From NCBI GenBank assembly GCA_004558035.1, contig SFEJ01000031.1, positions 1-37,500 of the forward strand: DNA of 37,500 nt. Direction: 5' to 3'. The notes under the pieces are model-generated. The model did not search any database. It saw nothing but the letters and a program-made list of their open reading frames with translations, and was not told the DNA's origin. Below are positions 16,403 through 24,815 of the stretch, one piece after another. The position numbers were made by a program, and so were the translations under genes. Position 1 is the stretch's first letter. The number at the start of each line of letters is the position of its first letter. Origin of the DNA: Opitutia bacterium. GTDB taxonomy: Bacteria; Verrucomicrobiota; Verrucomicrobiae; Opitutales; UBA953.

Positions 16403-17185
16403 TCAGGTTTTGTCCAGGATGCAGACGAAGGGCTCGCCGCCGCGGAGGACGATTTCCGCGCGCACGCCGAAGACTTCCGCCAGGTTGTCCGGCGTGAGCA
16501 CGTCGCGCGGCGTTCCCGCGAGCGCGATTTTTCCCTCGCGCATCACGAGCACGCGGTCCGCGAAGCGCAGCGAAAGATTCAGGTCGTGCAGGACGACGAA
16601 GACGGCGTTCCCGGCGCGCGCGAGGTCGCGCAGACAGTGCATGATCTCGAGACGGTGGCGGAAGTCGAGCGCGGCGAGCGGCTCGTCCAGGAAAAACGTC
16701 GTCGGCGTGCCCGTCGGCGTGATGCCCTGCGCGAACGTGCGCGCGATCTGCACGCGCTGCAGCTCGCCGCCGGAGAGCGTCGAGAGGCGGCGCTCTTCGA
16801 AGCCCGCGAGCCCGACGACGCGCAGCGCGGACGCGGCGATTTCGCGGTCGCGGCGCGTCTCCGAGCCGTCGATCCACGGCGCGCGGCCGAGCAGTACGGT
16901 CTCCTCTGCCGTGAAGTCGAAGACCGAGCGCGTGGACTGCGCGAGCACGGCGCGGCGCCGCGCGAGTTCGCGGGAACGCAGCGACTTCAGCGGCGCGCCG
17001 TCGCAGAAGACTTCGCCCGAATCCGGCGCGACGCCTCCCGCGAGCACGTTCAGCAGCGTGGATTTGCCCGCGCCGTTCTGCCCGAGCGCGACCGTGAGCG
17101 CGCCCGCGGGAACGTTCGCCGAAACGCCGTCGAGCACGCGCTTCCCGCCGCGGACGAGCACGAGATTCTTCGCGGAAAAACTCAT
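16403..17185 (-). CDS. hmuV: Heme/iron-type ABC transporter ATP-binding protein
   Basis: A 260-residue ATPase of the FecCD/BtuCD-associated family. Visible motifs are Walker A GQNGAGKST, the HmuV-like segment FDFTAEETVLLGRAPW, signature LSGGELQRVQ, Walker B FFLDEPLAALD and switch His in VLHDLN. It would power uptake through the permease encoded just upstream; the two genes overlap by ATGA. Heme is suggested by the family pattern and by the hemE/fur context, but a siderophore or cobalamin substrate is not excluded. No substrate-binding protein or TonB receptor gene is in the operon. ATG 17185 was chosen because longer starts overlap the permease. Confidence 0.85.
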   Translation of the reverse strand: MSFSAKNLVLVRGGKRVLDGVSANVPAGALTVALGQNGAGKSTLLNVLAGGVAPDSGEVFCDGAPLKSLRSRELARRRAVLAQSTRSVFDFTAEETVLLGRAPWIDGSETRRDREIAASALRVVGLAGFEERRLSTLSGGELQRVQIARTFAQGITPTGTPTTFFLDEPLAALDFRHRLEIMHCLRDLARAGNAVFVVLHDLNLSLRFADRVLVMREGKIALAGTPRDVLTPDNLAEVFGVRAEIVLRGGEPFVCILDKT

Positions 17186-18219
17186 GCCGCGCTCCTTTCG
17201 CCTCTCAGCAGAATGCCGAGGAAGAACGGCGCGCCGATGAGCGCGGTGACGACGCCGAGCGGCAGTTCCGCCGCCCCGCCGAGCGCGCGCGCCGCGACGT
17301 CCGCCGCGATCAGCAGCAGCCCGCCCGTCAGCCCCGACGCGGGAACGAGAAAGCGGTGCGCCGGCCCGAAGACGAGGCGCACGAGATGCGGCGCGACGAG
17401 CCCGACGAAGCCGATCATCCCGCCGATCGCGACCGCCGCGCCGACCATGCCCGCGGAAATCCAGACGACGGCGCGCTGCAGCCGCTTCACGTTCACGCCC
17501 GCGAAATGCGCCTCCGCCTCGCCGAGCGCGAGCACGTCGAGATCGCGCGCGAAACGCGGCAGCGCCAGCAGACCCGCGAGCGTGAAGAGCGCGACGGGCG
17601 CGACGAGACGCCATTCCGCGCGGTCCAGCCCGCCGAGCATCCAAAAAAGATAGGTGCGGATCTGGCTGTCCGCGGAAAAATGAAGAATCAGCCCCGCGAC
17701 CGCCGAAATCGCGGAATTGACCGCGATGCCGACGAGCAGCATGCCGCCGACGCGCATCCGCCCCAGCGTTCCCGAGAGCGCGAGCACGAGCAGCGTCACC
17801 GCGAGCGCGCCCGCCATCGCCGCGAGCGGCAGCGCGAACGCGTGCGCCGCGGCGGGAACGCGCGCGAGCGCTTCGCCCGCGAACGCGAAGACCAGCAGCG
17901 CGCCGAGCGACCCGCCCGAAGAGACGCCGATCAGCCCCGGATCCGCGAGCGGATTGCGGAAAAGCCCCTGAAGCGCCGCGCCCGCCGAACCCAGCGCCGC
18001 GCCGCAGAGCAGCGCAGCGACCGCGCGCGGCAGACGGATCTCGCAGACGATCGCGCGCGCCGCGTCGCCTTCGTCCGGCGCGCCCGCGAGCGCGGACTTC
18101 AGCGCGCCGAAGACGTCCGCGACCGCGATGTCCGTCGTTCCCGCGACGCAGGAGAGCACGACCGCCGCGAGCGCGGCGAACGCCAGAACGAAAAGAAGAA
18201 TGACGCGGCGGCGGGTCAT
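17182..18219 (-). CDS. hmuU: FecCD-family permease, heme/iron type
   Basis: A 345-residue inner-membrane permease with about ten membrane helices. Family hallmarks are LPRAVAALLCGAALGSAGAA, QGLFRNPLADPGLIGVSSG, GMIGFVGLVAPHLVRLVFG (coupling region) and the C-terminal ELPLGVVTALIGAPFF. Length is typical. The start overlaps the folB stop and the stop overlaps the hmuV start, both as ATGA. It would form a dimer served by two copies of the ATPase. The substrate is inferred, as for its partner. Confidence 0.87.
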   Translation of the reverse strand: MTRRRVILLFVLAFAALAAVVLSCVAGTTDIAVADVFGALKSALAGAPDEGDAARAIVCEIRLPRAVAALLCGAALGSAGAALQGLFRNPLADPGLIGVSSGGSLGALLVFAFAGEALARVPAAAHAFALPLAAMAGALAVTLLVLALSGTLGRMRVGGMLLVGIAVNSAISAVAGLILHFSADSQIRTYLFWMLGGLDRAEWRLVAPVALFTLAGLLALPRFARDLDVLALGEAEAHFAGVNVKRLQRAVVWISAGMVGAAVAIGGMIGFVGLVAPHLVRLVFGPAHRFLVPASGLTGGLLLIAADVAARALGGAAELPLGVVTALIGAPFFLGILLRGERSAA

Positions 18220-18599
18220 CGGTCGGACGGCTCCCGGGCGCGGAGGATGCGGACGGAGACGTCCGCGACGGGCGCGGGGAGCGGCGCGCCCGGCTTGTGC
18301 ACTTCGACGGCGACGCGCGCGAGCTTCGGGAAATCCCGCAGCAGCGTTCCCGCGATTTTTTCCGCGAGGCGTTCGATGAGGTTCACCGGCTCGCCGGAAA
18401 CGACGGCGACGACGGCGGCGACGACGTCCGCGTAGTTCACGGTCTCGTCGAGCGCGTCGGTTTCGCCCGCGCGGCGCAGGTCGAGCTCCAGCTCGAGCGA
18501 GACGAAGAAATCCTGCCCGCGTTCCCGTTCTTCGGGGAAGACGCCGTGCCTGCCGAAGACGCGGATTTTTTCGACGCGGATGCGGTCGGCGGCGTTCAT
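18216..18599 (-). CDS. folB: Dihydroneopterin aldolase
   Basis: A 127-residue folate-pathway enzyme that cleaves 7,8-dihydroneopterin to 6-hydroxymethyl-dihydropterin and glycolaldehyde. The family pattern is clear: FGRHGVFPEER near the N-terminus, GQDFFVSLELELD, ALDETVNYADV, the central NLIERLAEKIA with the binding Glu, and VEVHKPGAPLP at the C-terminal end. The length is usual. ATG 18599 overlaps the hemE stop by four bases, and its own stop overlaps the hmuU start. A folate gene inside a heme/iron operon is unusual. Confidence 0.93.
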   Translation of the reverse strand: MNAADRIRVEKIRVFGRHGVFPEERERGQDFFVSLELELDLRRAGETDALDETVNYADVVAAVVAVVSGEPVNLIERLAEKIAGTLLRDFPKLARVAVEVHKPGAPLPAPVADVSVRILRAREPSDR

Positions 18600-19627
18600 C
18601 GGGCGATTTCCTCCAGCACGGCGGCGACGTTTTCGACTCTCGCGGCGGGCTGAATGCCGTGCCCGAGATTGAAGATGAATCCGCGTTCGCCCGCCGTCGC
18701 GTCGAGCAGCGAGCGCGCGCGGGCGCGCACGACGGCGACGTCCGCGAAATTCAGCACGGCGGGATCGAGGTTGCCCTGGAGGGCGAGGCGCGTTCCCGCG
18801 GGAACGCCGCGGCGGACGTCGCGCAGGTCGCGCGTCCAGTCCACGCCGAGCACGCTCGCGCCCGCGTCCGCGATTTCCGCGGCGAAGTGCGCCATGCCCT
18901 TCGCGAAGACGATCACGGGAACGCGCGCGGGCAGGGCGGCGACGATTCTGCGGATCCAGCGCAGCGAAAAGCGCTCGTATTCGTCCGCCGCGCAGAGCGC
19001 CGCCCAGGAGTCGAAGAGCTGGATCGCGTCCGCGCCGGCTTCGATCTGCATGTTCAGATAAGCGGCGACGGCGTCGGAGAGCTTTTCCATCAGCGCCTCG
19101 AAGTCGCGCGGGCGTTCCCAGGCGAGCGCCTTGATTTTCGAAAACTGTTTCGCGGAGCCGCCTTCGACCATGTAGGTCGCGAGCGTCCAGGGCGTTCCCG
19201 CGAAGCCGAGCAGGGCGCGCGCGTCGCCGAGTTCGCGCCGCAGAATCCGCTGAGCCGCCGCGACGTAGGCGAGCTTTTCGGGAACGGCTTCCGCGGGCGC
19301 GAGCCGCGCGATCGCCTCGGCGGAATCGAGCGTGAATTCCATCGCGACGCCGTTTTCGTCGAAGCGGTAGGGCTGCCCGAGCGCTTCGGGAATCACGAGA
19401 ATGTCGCTGAACGTGATCGCGGCGTCGAGCGCGGGAAAGCGGCGGACGGGCTGCAGTGTGGCCTCCGCGGCGAGCTCCGGCGTGCGCACGAGCGTCAGGA
19501 AATCGCGCCCCGCCTTGAGCGCGCGGTATTCCGGCAGGTAGCGCCCCGCCTGGCGCATGATCCACGCGGGCGGGCGGTCGGTTTTTTCGCAGCGGCAGGC
19601 GGCGAGAAAGCGTTCGCGGGAATTCAT
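18596..19627 (-). CDS. hemE: Uroporphyrinogen decarboxylase
   Basis: A 343-residue enzyme that removes four carboxyl groups from uroporphyrinogen III to give coproporphyrinogen III in heme synthesis. Signature segments are RPPAWIMRQAGRYLPEYR at the N-terminus, ITFSDILVIPEALG, GFAGTPWTLATYMVEGG, FDSWAALCAADEYERF, LQGNLDPAVL and FNLGHGIQP near the end. The catalytic Asp region (FSDIL) is intact. It overlaps the DUF4091 gene before it and folB after it by ATGA. No other heme-synthesis gene is in the window. Confidence 0.96.
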   Translation of the reverse strand: MNSRERFLAACRCEKTDRPPAWIMRQAGRYLPEYRALKAGRDFLTLVRTPELAAEATLQPVRRFPALDAAITFSDILVIPEALGQPYRFDENGVAMEFTLDSAEAIARLAPAEAVPEKLAYVAAAQRILRRELGDARALLGFAGTPWTLATYMVEGGSAKQFSKIKALAWERPRDFEALMEKLSDAVAAYLNMQIEAGADAIQLFDSWAALCAADEYERFSLRWIRRIVAALPARVPVIVFAKGMAHFAAEIADAGASVLGVDWTRDLRDVRRGVPAGTRLALQGNLDPAVLNFADVAVVRARARSLLDATAGERGFIFNLGHGIQPAARVENVAAVLEEIAR

Positions 19628-21387
19628 CGTGCGGGAGCGCCGGCGGCGCGTTCGGGGTTTTTCGCCGCGAGGGCGGAGGCGTGGTCGATGCGAGCGCGCG
19701 CTTCGCGGACCTGGGCGGCGTGCGCGTCGCCGTAGCCCGCCTGCACGGTGAAGGCGTCTTCGAGGAAGGCGCGGAGCTCGGCGACGGCGGTCTTCAGCTT
19801 CGCGTCGGCGCCCGGGAGCGCGGCGCGTTCCTCGAGAATGCGGATTTTTTCGAAGTCCTCGACGCCGTCGCGCAACGTTTCGAAGCGCGGCGTCGTGCGG
19901 TCGCCGGGATAGACGAGGAAGCAGTCTCCCGCGGGCCAGGCGCGCTGCGGCCAGCGGCAGTCGGCGAAGGGATTTTCGACCCAGGAATTGTAGGCCCAGC
20001 GCAGGAAGCCGTCGAAGCGCGCGGCGGCGGCGTAGAGCAGGAGCCAGTGCGGCTCCGCGGCGGAGGAATGCGGGAACGTGTTGGGCTTCGCGGGCGAGGT
20101 GCAGACGTAGAACGTCGTCGTGCGGCCTTCGGCGCGGCGCGCGTCGGCGAGCTCGGCGACGCCGCCGGAGTGCTGGAACGCCGCGGAGATGTCGTGGACG
20201 AACGGCGCCATCTTCGTCGGGCGGTCCACGGCGGAGACGATCTTGAGCTCGGGCGCGTATTTTTCGACGACGGCGCGGGCGGCGTTCACAAGCGCGTCGG
20301 GGCGCTCGTCGAGCGCGATGCAGGTCTTTTCGAGCCAGCCCTTTTTCGCGACGTGCGCGCGGAAGTCCGTCAGAAACGCCTTCCACGTTGCGTCGTAGTC
20401 GGGCGAGGCGGGATCGAGCGAGACGGTCTTCTCCGCGCCCGCCGCCTCGTCGAAATACGTCGTCTTCAGCGACCACGAGACCATCGTGTAGCAGGAGATC
20501 TGCGCGTCCTCGCCGAGGATTTCGCGCATGAAGGAGACGTAGGCGTCGAACGCGGCGTAGTCGAACTTCCACGTTCCCGCGCGCGTGCGGCGCCATTTGA
20601 CCATCGAGCTCCAGTCGTCGCGCGTCTGGTGGTCCCACGGTTCTTCGATGATGGAGCAGGTGATGACTTTCTGCCCCGCGTCGGCGAGGCGGCGCATCAT
20701 CGGGCGCATCGCGGCGAAGTGTTCCCGCGACCAGAGCTTGGTGCACGTCCAGCGCGCGACCGCTTCCGGGTGCTGCCACAGATCGAGATGGATCTTCCAC
20801 GCGCGCGGCGGCGGGAGCGCGAGCGGGAGGACTTCGACGTCGGCGGCCTTGCGCGCCTTGCCGTTCACGGAGAAATTCAGCGCGTAGGCACCGGGCGCGG
20901 CGTCGGCGGGAACGTCCGCCGAAACGAGCACGAAGGCCTCTCCCGCGGGAATCCTGAACGGCGTTCCCGCGGGCTCGACGACGTCGGCGACGGGAACACC
21001 GCCCTGTCCGAGCGTCGAGCGCACGTATTCCGCGCGCGCGGGAACGCGGGCGCCGGCGGCGGAAACGAGCTCCGCCGAGAGCTTCGCGCGCGCGGGCAGC
21101 GTCGTCTTCACGCGCACGAGCACGCGCTCGCCGCGCCAGGCGACGCGCTTTTCGCCGAGAAAGTTTTCCGTCGCGGCGGCGAGGTCGCCCGCGGGAACGG
21201 CGGTCATTTCCGCCGCGAGGCGCGCCGGCTTCGCCGGAGCCGCAGCGGCCGCGAGCGGGAGCGCGAGGGCGAGCGCCGGGAGGAAGAGAGGCTTAAGAGC
21301 TGAAAAGCCGAACGGCTTAAAGGAAATTTTCTCTTCAGCTTTTAAGCTTTTAAGCTTTTCTGTTTTTTCGGAAGTTTCGTCGTTCAT
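19624..21387 (-). CDS. DUF4091-type exported glycoside-hydrolase-like protein
   Basis: A 587-residue exported protein with a signal-like segment at about residues 31-51 (KPLFLPALALALPLAAAAA). A beta-sandwich-like N-terminal part is followed by a TIM-barrel-like region (KIHLDLWQHPEAVARW, KVITCSIIEEPWDH). The C-terminal part, DCFLVYPGDRTTPRFETLRD, is the DUF4091 hallmark seen in many Bacteroidota and Verrucomicrobiota glycosidase-like proteins. An activity on host or plant glycans is a family-level guess. Residues about 10-33 are encoded by an inverted octad repeat, so the N-terminus ahead of the signal core is repeat-derived and abnormally long. The start lies 37 bases after the fur-like gene; the stop overlaps hemE by ATGA. 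A glycan enzyme here is out of keeping with the rest of the operon. Confidence 0.78.
   Translation of the reverse strand: MNDETSEKTEKLKSLKAEEKISFKPFGFSALKPLFLPALALALPLAAAAAPAKPARLAAEMTAVPAGDLAAATENFLGEKRVAWRGERVLVRVKTTLPARAKLSAELVSAAGARVPARAEYVRSTLGQGGVPVADVVEPAGTPFRIPAGEAFVLVSADVPADAAPGAYALNFSVNGKARKAADVEVLPLALPPPRAWKIHLDLWQHPEAVARWTCTKLWSREHFAAMRPMMRRLADAGQKVITCSIIEEPWDHQTRDDWSSMVKWRRTRAGTWKFDYAAFDAYVSFMREILGEDAQISCYTMVSWSLKTTYFDEAAGAEKTVSLDPASPDYDATWKAFLTDFRAHVAKKGWLEKTCIALDERPDALVNAARAVVEKYAPELKIVSAVDRPTKMAPFVHDISAAFQHSGGVAELADARRAEGRTTTFYVCTSPAKPNTFPHSSAAEPHWLLLYAAAARFDGFLRWAYNSWVENPFADCRWPQRAWPAGDCFLVYPGDRTTPRFETLRDGVEDFEKIRILEERAALPGADAKLKTAVAELRAFLEDAFTVQAGYGDAHAAQVREARARIDHASALAAKNPERAAGAPAR
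21290..21360. repeat. Inverted octad array inside the DUF4091 coding sequence
   Basis: On the plus strand four units of type (A/G)GC(T/C)(T/G)AA(A/G) occupy 21290-21321. A 15-base spacer follows, then three inverted units AGCTTTTA/AGCTTTTC at 21337-21360. The architecture matches that of the array at 10567-10623, with a different unit. It lies in frame in the 5' part of the DUF4091 gene. Confidence 0.8.
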
Positions 21388-21424
21388 CGTTTGTCCCGTC
21401 GTTCATCGGTTCTCCGCCTTTGCG

Positions 21425-21934
21425 TCACTTCTTCGCGCGCTTGCGGCACGGCGCGTCCGCGGCGGGAGCGGACTTGCCGCGCTTCGGCTTGTGGTTCCTG
21501 CACGAGCAGTTCGGGCACTGCGCGGTGATCTGCAGATGCTGCGACAGGAAGACGAGCCCGTTCTTTTCCGCGATCGCGCGCCCGTACCAGTCCATGAACG
21601 GCGCGTCGAACTCGATGATCTTTTCGCAGTTGCTGCACACGATGTGCCCCTTGAACGTGCCCGCGTTGCGCGTGCTTTCGTAGTATTTGAAGTCCCTGCC
21701 GATGTCGAGCTCGCTCAGCACGCCGGAGCGCACGAGGTCCGGCAGCGCGCGATAGACCGTGGCGCGGGAGATCTTCTTGTGCTTGCGGCGCGCGGCGTTG
21801 AGCAGGTCTTCCGCCGTGAAATGTCCGTCGTAATGGTAGGCGGCGTCCCAGATCGCGAGCCGCGGCGCCGTGTTGCGCAGCCCGACGGACGCGAGCATCT
21901 CCGTGAAATTGACTTTGGGAGCGGATTTTTTCAT
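21425..21934 (-). CDS. fur: Fur-family metal-responsive repressor
   Basis: A 169-residue regulator. The winged helix includes HFTAEDLLNAARRKHKKISRATVYRAL (split by the recognition helix start). The dimer domain has the metal ligands: GHIVCSNC (His97, Cys100, Cys103) and HLQITAQCPNC (His133, Cys140, Cys143). A basic Lys/Arg-rich tail follows. Members sense iron (Fur), peroxide (PerR) or zinc (Zur); the heme operon behind it favours iron. ATG 21934 was chosen because it gives the usual N-terminus; ATG 21970 adds a short extension. The gene is first in a minus-strand operon with the DUF4091 gene, hemE, folB, hmuU and hmuV, so it probably regulates itself and its neighbours. I see no clear Fur box upstream. 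Confidence 0.87.
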   Translation of the reverse strand: MKKSAPKVNFTEMLASVGLRNTAPRLAIWDAAYHYDGHFTAEDLLNAARRKHKKISRATVYRALPDLVRSGVLSELDIGRDFKYYESTRNAGTFKGHIVCSNCEKIIEFDAPFMDWYGRAIAEKNGLVFLSQHLQITAQCPNCSCRNHKPKRGKSAPAADAPCRKRAKK

Positions 21935-21987
21935 CCCCCGTATTTGAGACGCTTTTGCGAACAAAGGCAAAAGGAAAATCCGCCGTC

Positions 21988-22023
21988 CCCTCCCGCGGTT
22001 TCTTTCCTTGCGGGGCGGGAGGG
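21988..22023. other. Hairpin in the divergent fur/mutarotase region
   Basis: CCCTCCCGC (21988-21996) and GCGGGAGGG (22015-22023) are perfect inverted copies around an 18-base loop. It lies between the divergent fur and mutarotase genes and could be an operator or a leader hairpin; no T-tract follows. Confidence 0.5.
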
Positions 22024-22068
22024 TTTCGCGCAGAATGACGGAAAACTTTTCCCCGAACCGCTTTCCCC

Positions 22069-23220
22069 ATGAAGAACCGAAAGAGCTTTTCCGCGTTTCT
22101 CGTCACCGCGCTCGCGGCGTTCTGCGTTCCCGCGTCCGGCGGAGAAAAACTGCCCGTGACGGACGTCGCGCCCGGCTGGGAAGTCTCCGTCGAAGCGCTC
22201 CCGCCGCTCGTCGTCGAAGGCACGAATCCGCCGCAGGGCGTCGCGGGCGCGTTCATTCTCAAAAACGGACGCGGTCTCAGCGTCGCGGGCGGCGCGCTGT
22301 TCCCGGAAAAAGGCCCGGCGGACGGCGGCAAGAAAAAGTTCTACGACACGATCTGGACGCTGGACGCTTCGAAAAACGCGTGGGCCGTCCGCAAAGAAAG
22401 GCTGCCCGTTCCCGCCGCGTACGGAATTTCGTTCGGTTCGGCTTGGCTGGGAGGAGAAAATTCCGACGGAAAACTTGACGCCGCCTGCCTCGGACATAAC
22501 GCGCTCACGGAGATTTTTCCGGCCTTGCCGGCGACCATCGACAACGCGGCGGGCGCCGAACCTTGGATCGGAGGCGGCAACGTCGGCGGCGTTCCCGCGA
22601 ACAAGGCGTTCGAGTTTCAGGTCAATTCGTTCCCGACAAAATCGCACGAATGGAAGCCGCTCCCGGACTTCCCGGGCGCGCCGCGCGTCCAGCCCGTTGC
22701 GGGAACGCTGAGCACGTCGCGCGGGGACGCGTTCGCGCTCGTCGGCGGTTTTTATTTCGACAAGGCGACGAAAACGGCGACGCTCGACCGCGCGGGCGTG
22801 ATTTATTATCCGAAAGAAAATAAATGGGAAACGCTCCCGCCGCTGCCGGAAAGCGTTTCCGAAGCGGGTCTGGTCGGCTCCTGCGCCGTGCAGGACGGCG
22901 AAGGCGGCATGCTGATCTTCGGCGGCGTGAACGCGAAAATCTTCAAGGACGCGCTCGAAAATCCCGCGCCGGATTATCTGCGCCACGAACCCGCGTGGTA
23001 CAAGTTCAACGCGGACGTGCTGCGCCTTTCGTTCGACGCCGACGGGAACGCGAAATGGGAAAAGCTCGCGACCGTTCCCGCGACCGCCCGCGCCGGTGCA
23101 AGCGCCGTCCGCGGCGGAGACTACTCGATTTATTTCGTCTGCGGCGAACTCAAGCCCGGCTTCCGCTCTCCCGACTGCTGCCGCATCAAAATCCGCCGCG
23201 CCGCGGGCGACAGGCGCTGA
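22069..23220 (+). CDS. Kelch-type mutarotase, sialic-acid (NanM-like) family
   Basis: A 383-residue exported beta-propeller protein. A signal peptide covers about residues 1-24. The first blade, LPPLVVEGTNPPQGVAGAF then VAGGALFPEKGP with GGKKKFYD, is typical of the cyclically permuted mutarotases related to NanM, which speed the alpha/beta interconversion of N-acetylneuraminate. Further kelch blades with VGGFY, FGGVN and CGEL turns are seen. It is followed 42 bases later by an MFS transporter, and the pair suggests periplasmic sugar-acid mutarotation and uptake. A neuraminate lyase or kinase is not in the window, so sialic acid remains an inference. Confidence 0.75.
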   Translation: MKNRKSFSAFLVTALAAFCVPASGGEKLPVTDVAPGWEVSVEALPPLVVEGTNPPQGVAGAFILKNGRGLSVAGGALFPEKGPADGGKKKFYDTIWTLDASKNAWAVRKERLPVPAAYGISFGSAWLGGENSDGKLDAACLGHNALTEIFPALPATIDNAAGAEPWIGGGNVGGVPANKAFEFQVNSFPTKSHEWKPLPDFPGAPRVQPVAGTLSTSRGDAFALVGGFYFDKATKTATLDRAGVIYYPKENKWETLPPLPESVSEAGLVGSCAVQDGEGGMLIFGGVNAKIFKDALENPAPDYLRHEPAWYKFNADVLRLSFDADGNAKWEKLATVPATARAGASAVRGGDYSIYFVCGELKPGFRSPDCCRIKIRRAAGDRR

Positions 23221-23262
23221 CCGTCGCCCGGTTCCCAGAAACCGAAAGCCCTCTCACCCTTT

Positions 23263-24723
23263 ATGAACTCCATTGTCAATTACATCAAAACACTCGAAAA
23301 TCCGGAGACGGGAACGTCGCCGACCTTCGACGCGCTCGTGATCGCGCTGATGCTCGCCGTCGTCGCGATCGTCGCGTTTCAGGCGTGGCGCAAGGGCGTG
23401 CGCAACGTCGTGAGCCTCGCCGACCCGAACACGAAGCCCGGTCTGTGGGCGTGGATCGCCGTCGGGCTGCTGTGGATCGTCGTGATGCTCAACTACTTCG
23501 ACCGCCAGCTGCTCTCCGTGGTGCGTGCGCCGATCGTCGAGGACATTCCGATGACGGACGCGCAGTTCGGGCTAATCACCTCGGCGTTCCTCGTCATCTA
23601 CGCCGTGCTGAGCCCCGTGGGCGGCTTCCTCGCCGACCGTTATTCGCGCCGGCTCGTGATTCTGGGCTCGCTCGTCGTGTGGTCCACGGTGACGTGGTGG
23701 ACGGGGCACGCGCGCGACTACGAAACGCTCTTCATCGCGCGCGCGGCGATGGGCGTCTCCGAGGCGTTCTACATTCCCGCGGCGCTCGCGCTCATCACCG
23801 ACTACCACCGCGGGAGCACGCGCTCGCTCGCGACCGGCATTCACATGAGCGGCATCTACGCGGGCATGGCGCTCGCGGGCTTCGGCGCGACGATGTCCGA
23901 CGCGATCGGCTGGCGCATGACGTTCGCGCTCTTCGGTCTCATCGGCGTGCTCTACGGCTTCGTGCTCATCGTGCTGCTGCGCGACCCGAGCAAGGCTCCC
24001 GCCGACAACGCGCGCGAACAGGCGCGCCGCGAGGACGCCGCCGTTCCCGCCGCCGAAGCGAAGGCCGCCGCCCCCGCCGACTTCGAAAAACTTTCCGGCT
24101 CGCAGGTCTTCCGCAGCCTCCTCGCCTCGCGCCCGATGTGGATTCTGCTGACGGTCGTCGCGTTCGCGGGCGCGGGCAACTGGTTCCTGCTCACGTGGTA
24201 TCCGACGCTGCTGCAGGACACGTTCAGCCTCAGCGCGGGCGAAGCCGGTCCGCAGGCGACGCTGTGGAGCTCCATCGCGAAATACGTCGCCGTCATCGTC
24301 GCGGCGATCATCGCGGACCGCTGGGTTCAGAAAAACCTCAAGGCGCGCGCGCTCGTTCCCGGCATTTCGTTCGCCGTCGCGGGACCGTGCGTCGTGCTCG
24401 CGGTCGCGCTCGCGGGAACGCTCGGCGGCGTGAGCTGGCTGCTCTACGCGATGCTCGCGCTCGTCGCGATGCAGGGCGTGGCGCAGGGCTCACTCGACGC
24501 GACGCTGATGCCCGTCATGCGCTCGCACATCGACGAACGCTATTCCGCGACCGGCTACGGCCTGCTGAACCTCACGTCGGCGGGCGTCGGCGCGCTGATT
24601 TCGTTCTTCGGCGGCTGGTTCAAGGACCAGGGCGTTCCGCTCACGACGACGCTCGCCGTCGCGGGCGCGCTGATGTTCGTCTGCGGCGTCCTCTTCTTCC
24701 TCCTGCCCAAACCGCAGAAGTAA
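23263..24723 (+). CDS. MFS transporter, anion/sugar-acid:H+ symporter type
   Basis: A 486-residue polytopic protein. After an unusual first helix (about 22-42) and a charged loop come twelve MFS helices. NYFDRQLLSVVRAPI is like the start of ACS-type transporters, and GGFLADRYSRR is the loop 2-3 signature. A cytoplasmic central loop (about 245-280) is Ala/Glu rich. The ACS family moves hexuronates, glucarate and sialic acid. The preceding mutarotase gene suggests sialic acid or a related sugar acid. A long hairpin 10 bases downstream probably ends the transcript. Confidence 0.85.
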   Translation: MNSIVNYIKTLENPETGTSPTFDALVIALMLAVVAIVAFQAWRKGVRNVVSLADPNTKPGLWAWIAVGLLWIVVMLNYFDRQLLSVVRAPIVEDIPMTDAQFGLITSAFLVIYAVLSPVGGFLADRYSRRLVILGSLVVWSTVTWWTGHARDYETLFIARAAMGVSEAFYIPAALALITDYHRGSTRSLATGIHMSGIYAGMALAGFGATMSDAIGWRMTFALFGLIGVLYGFVLIVLLRDPSKAPADNAREQARREDAAVPAAEAKAAAPADFEKLSGSQVFRSLLASRPMWILLTVVAFAGAGNWFLLTWYPTLLQDTFSLSAGEAGPQATLWSSIAKYVAVIVAAIIADRWVQKNLKARALVPGISFAVAGPCVVLAVALAGTLGGVSWLLYAMLALVAMQGVAQGSLDATLMPVMRSHIDERYSATGYGLLNLTSAGVGALISFFGGWFKDQGVPLTTTLAVAGALMFVCGVLFFLLPKPQK

Positions 24724-24731
24724 AATGAAAC

Positions 24732-24776
24732 CGCGGGCGACGAACGAGACTCGCTACTCATCGTTCATCGCCCGCG
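24732..24776 (+). terminator. Hairpin after the MFS gene
   Basis: CGCGGGCGA-C-GAACGA (24732-24747) pairs with TCGTTC-A-TCGCCCGCG (24761-24776), a 16-bp stem with one mismatch. It starts 9 bases after the stop codon. There is no immediate T-tract (six Ts only at 24794), so it may act as an imperfect terminator or an mRNA 3' stabiliser. Confidence 0.55.
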
Positions 24777-24815
24777 ACTCCGTTTCCGCGCGGTTTTTTA
24801 AGCTCGTTGCTGAAA

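Noticed and set aside
21404..21406. Alternative ATG for the DUF4091 gene just upstream of 21387
   Set aside because: It is in another frame; it is part of a duplicated CGTCGTTCATCG segment.
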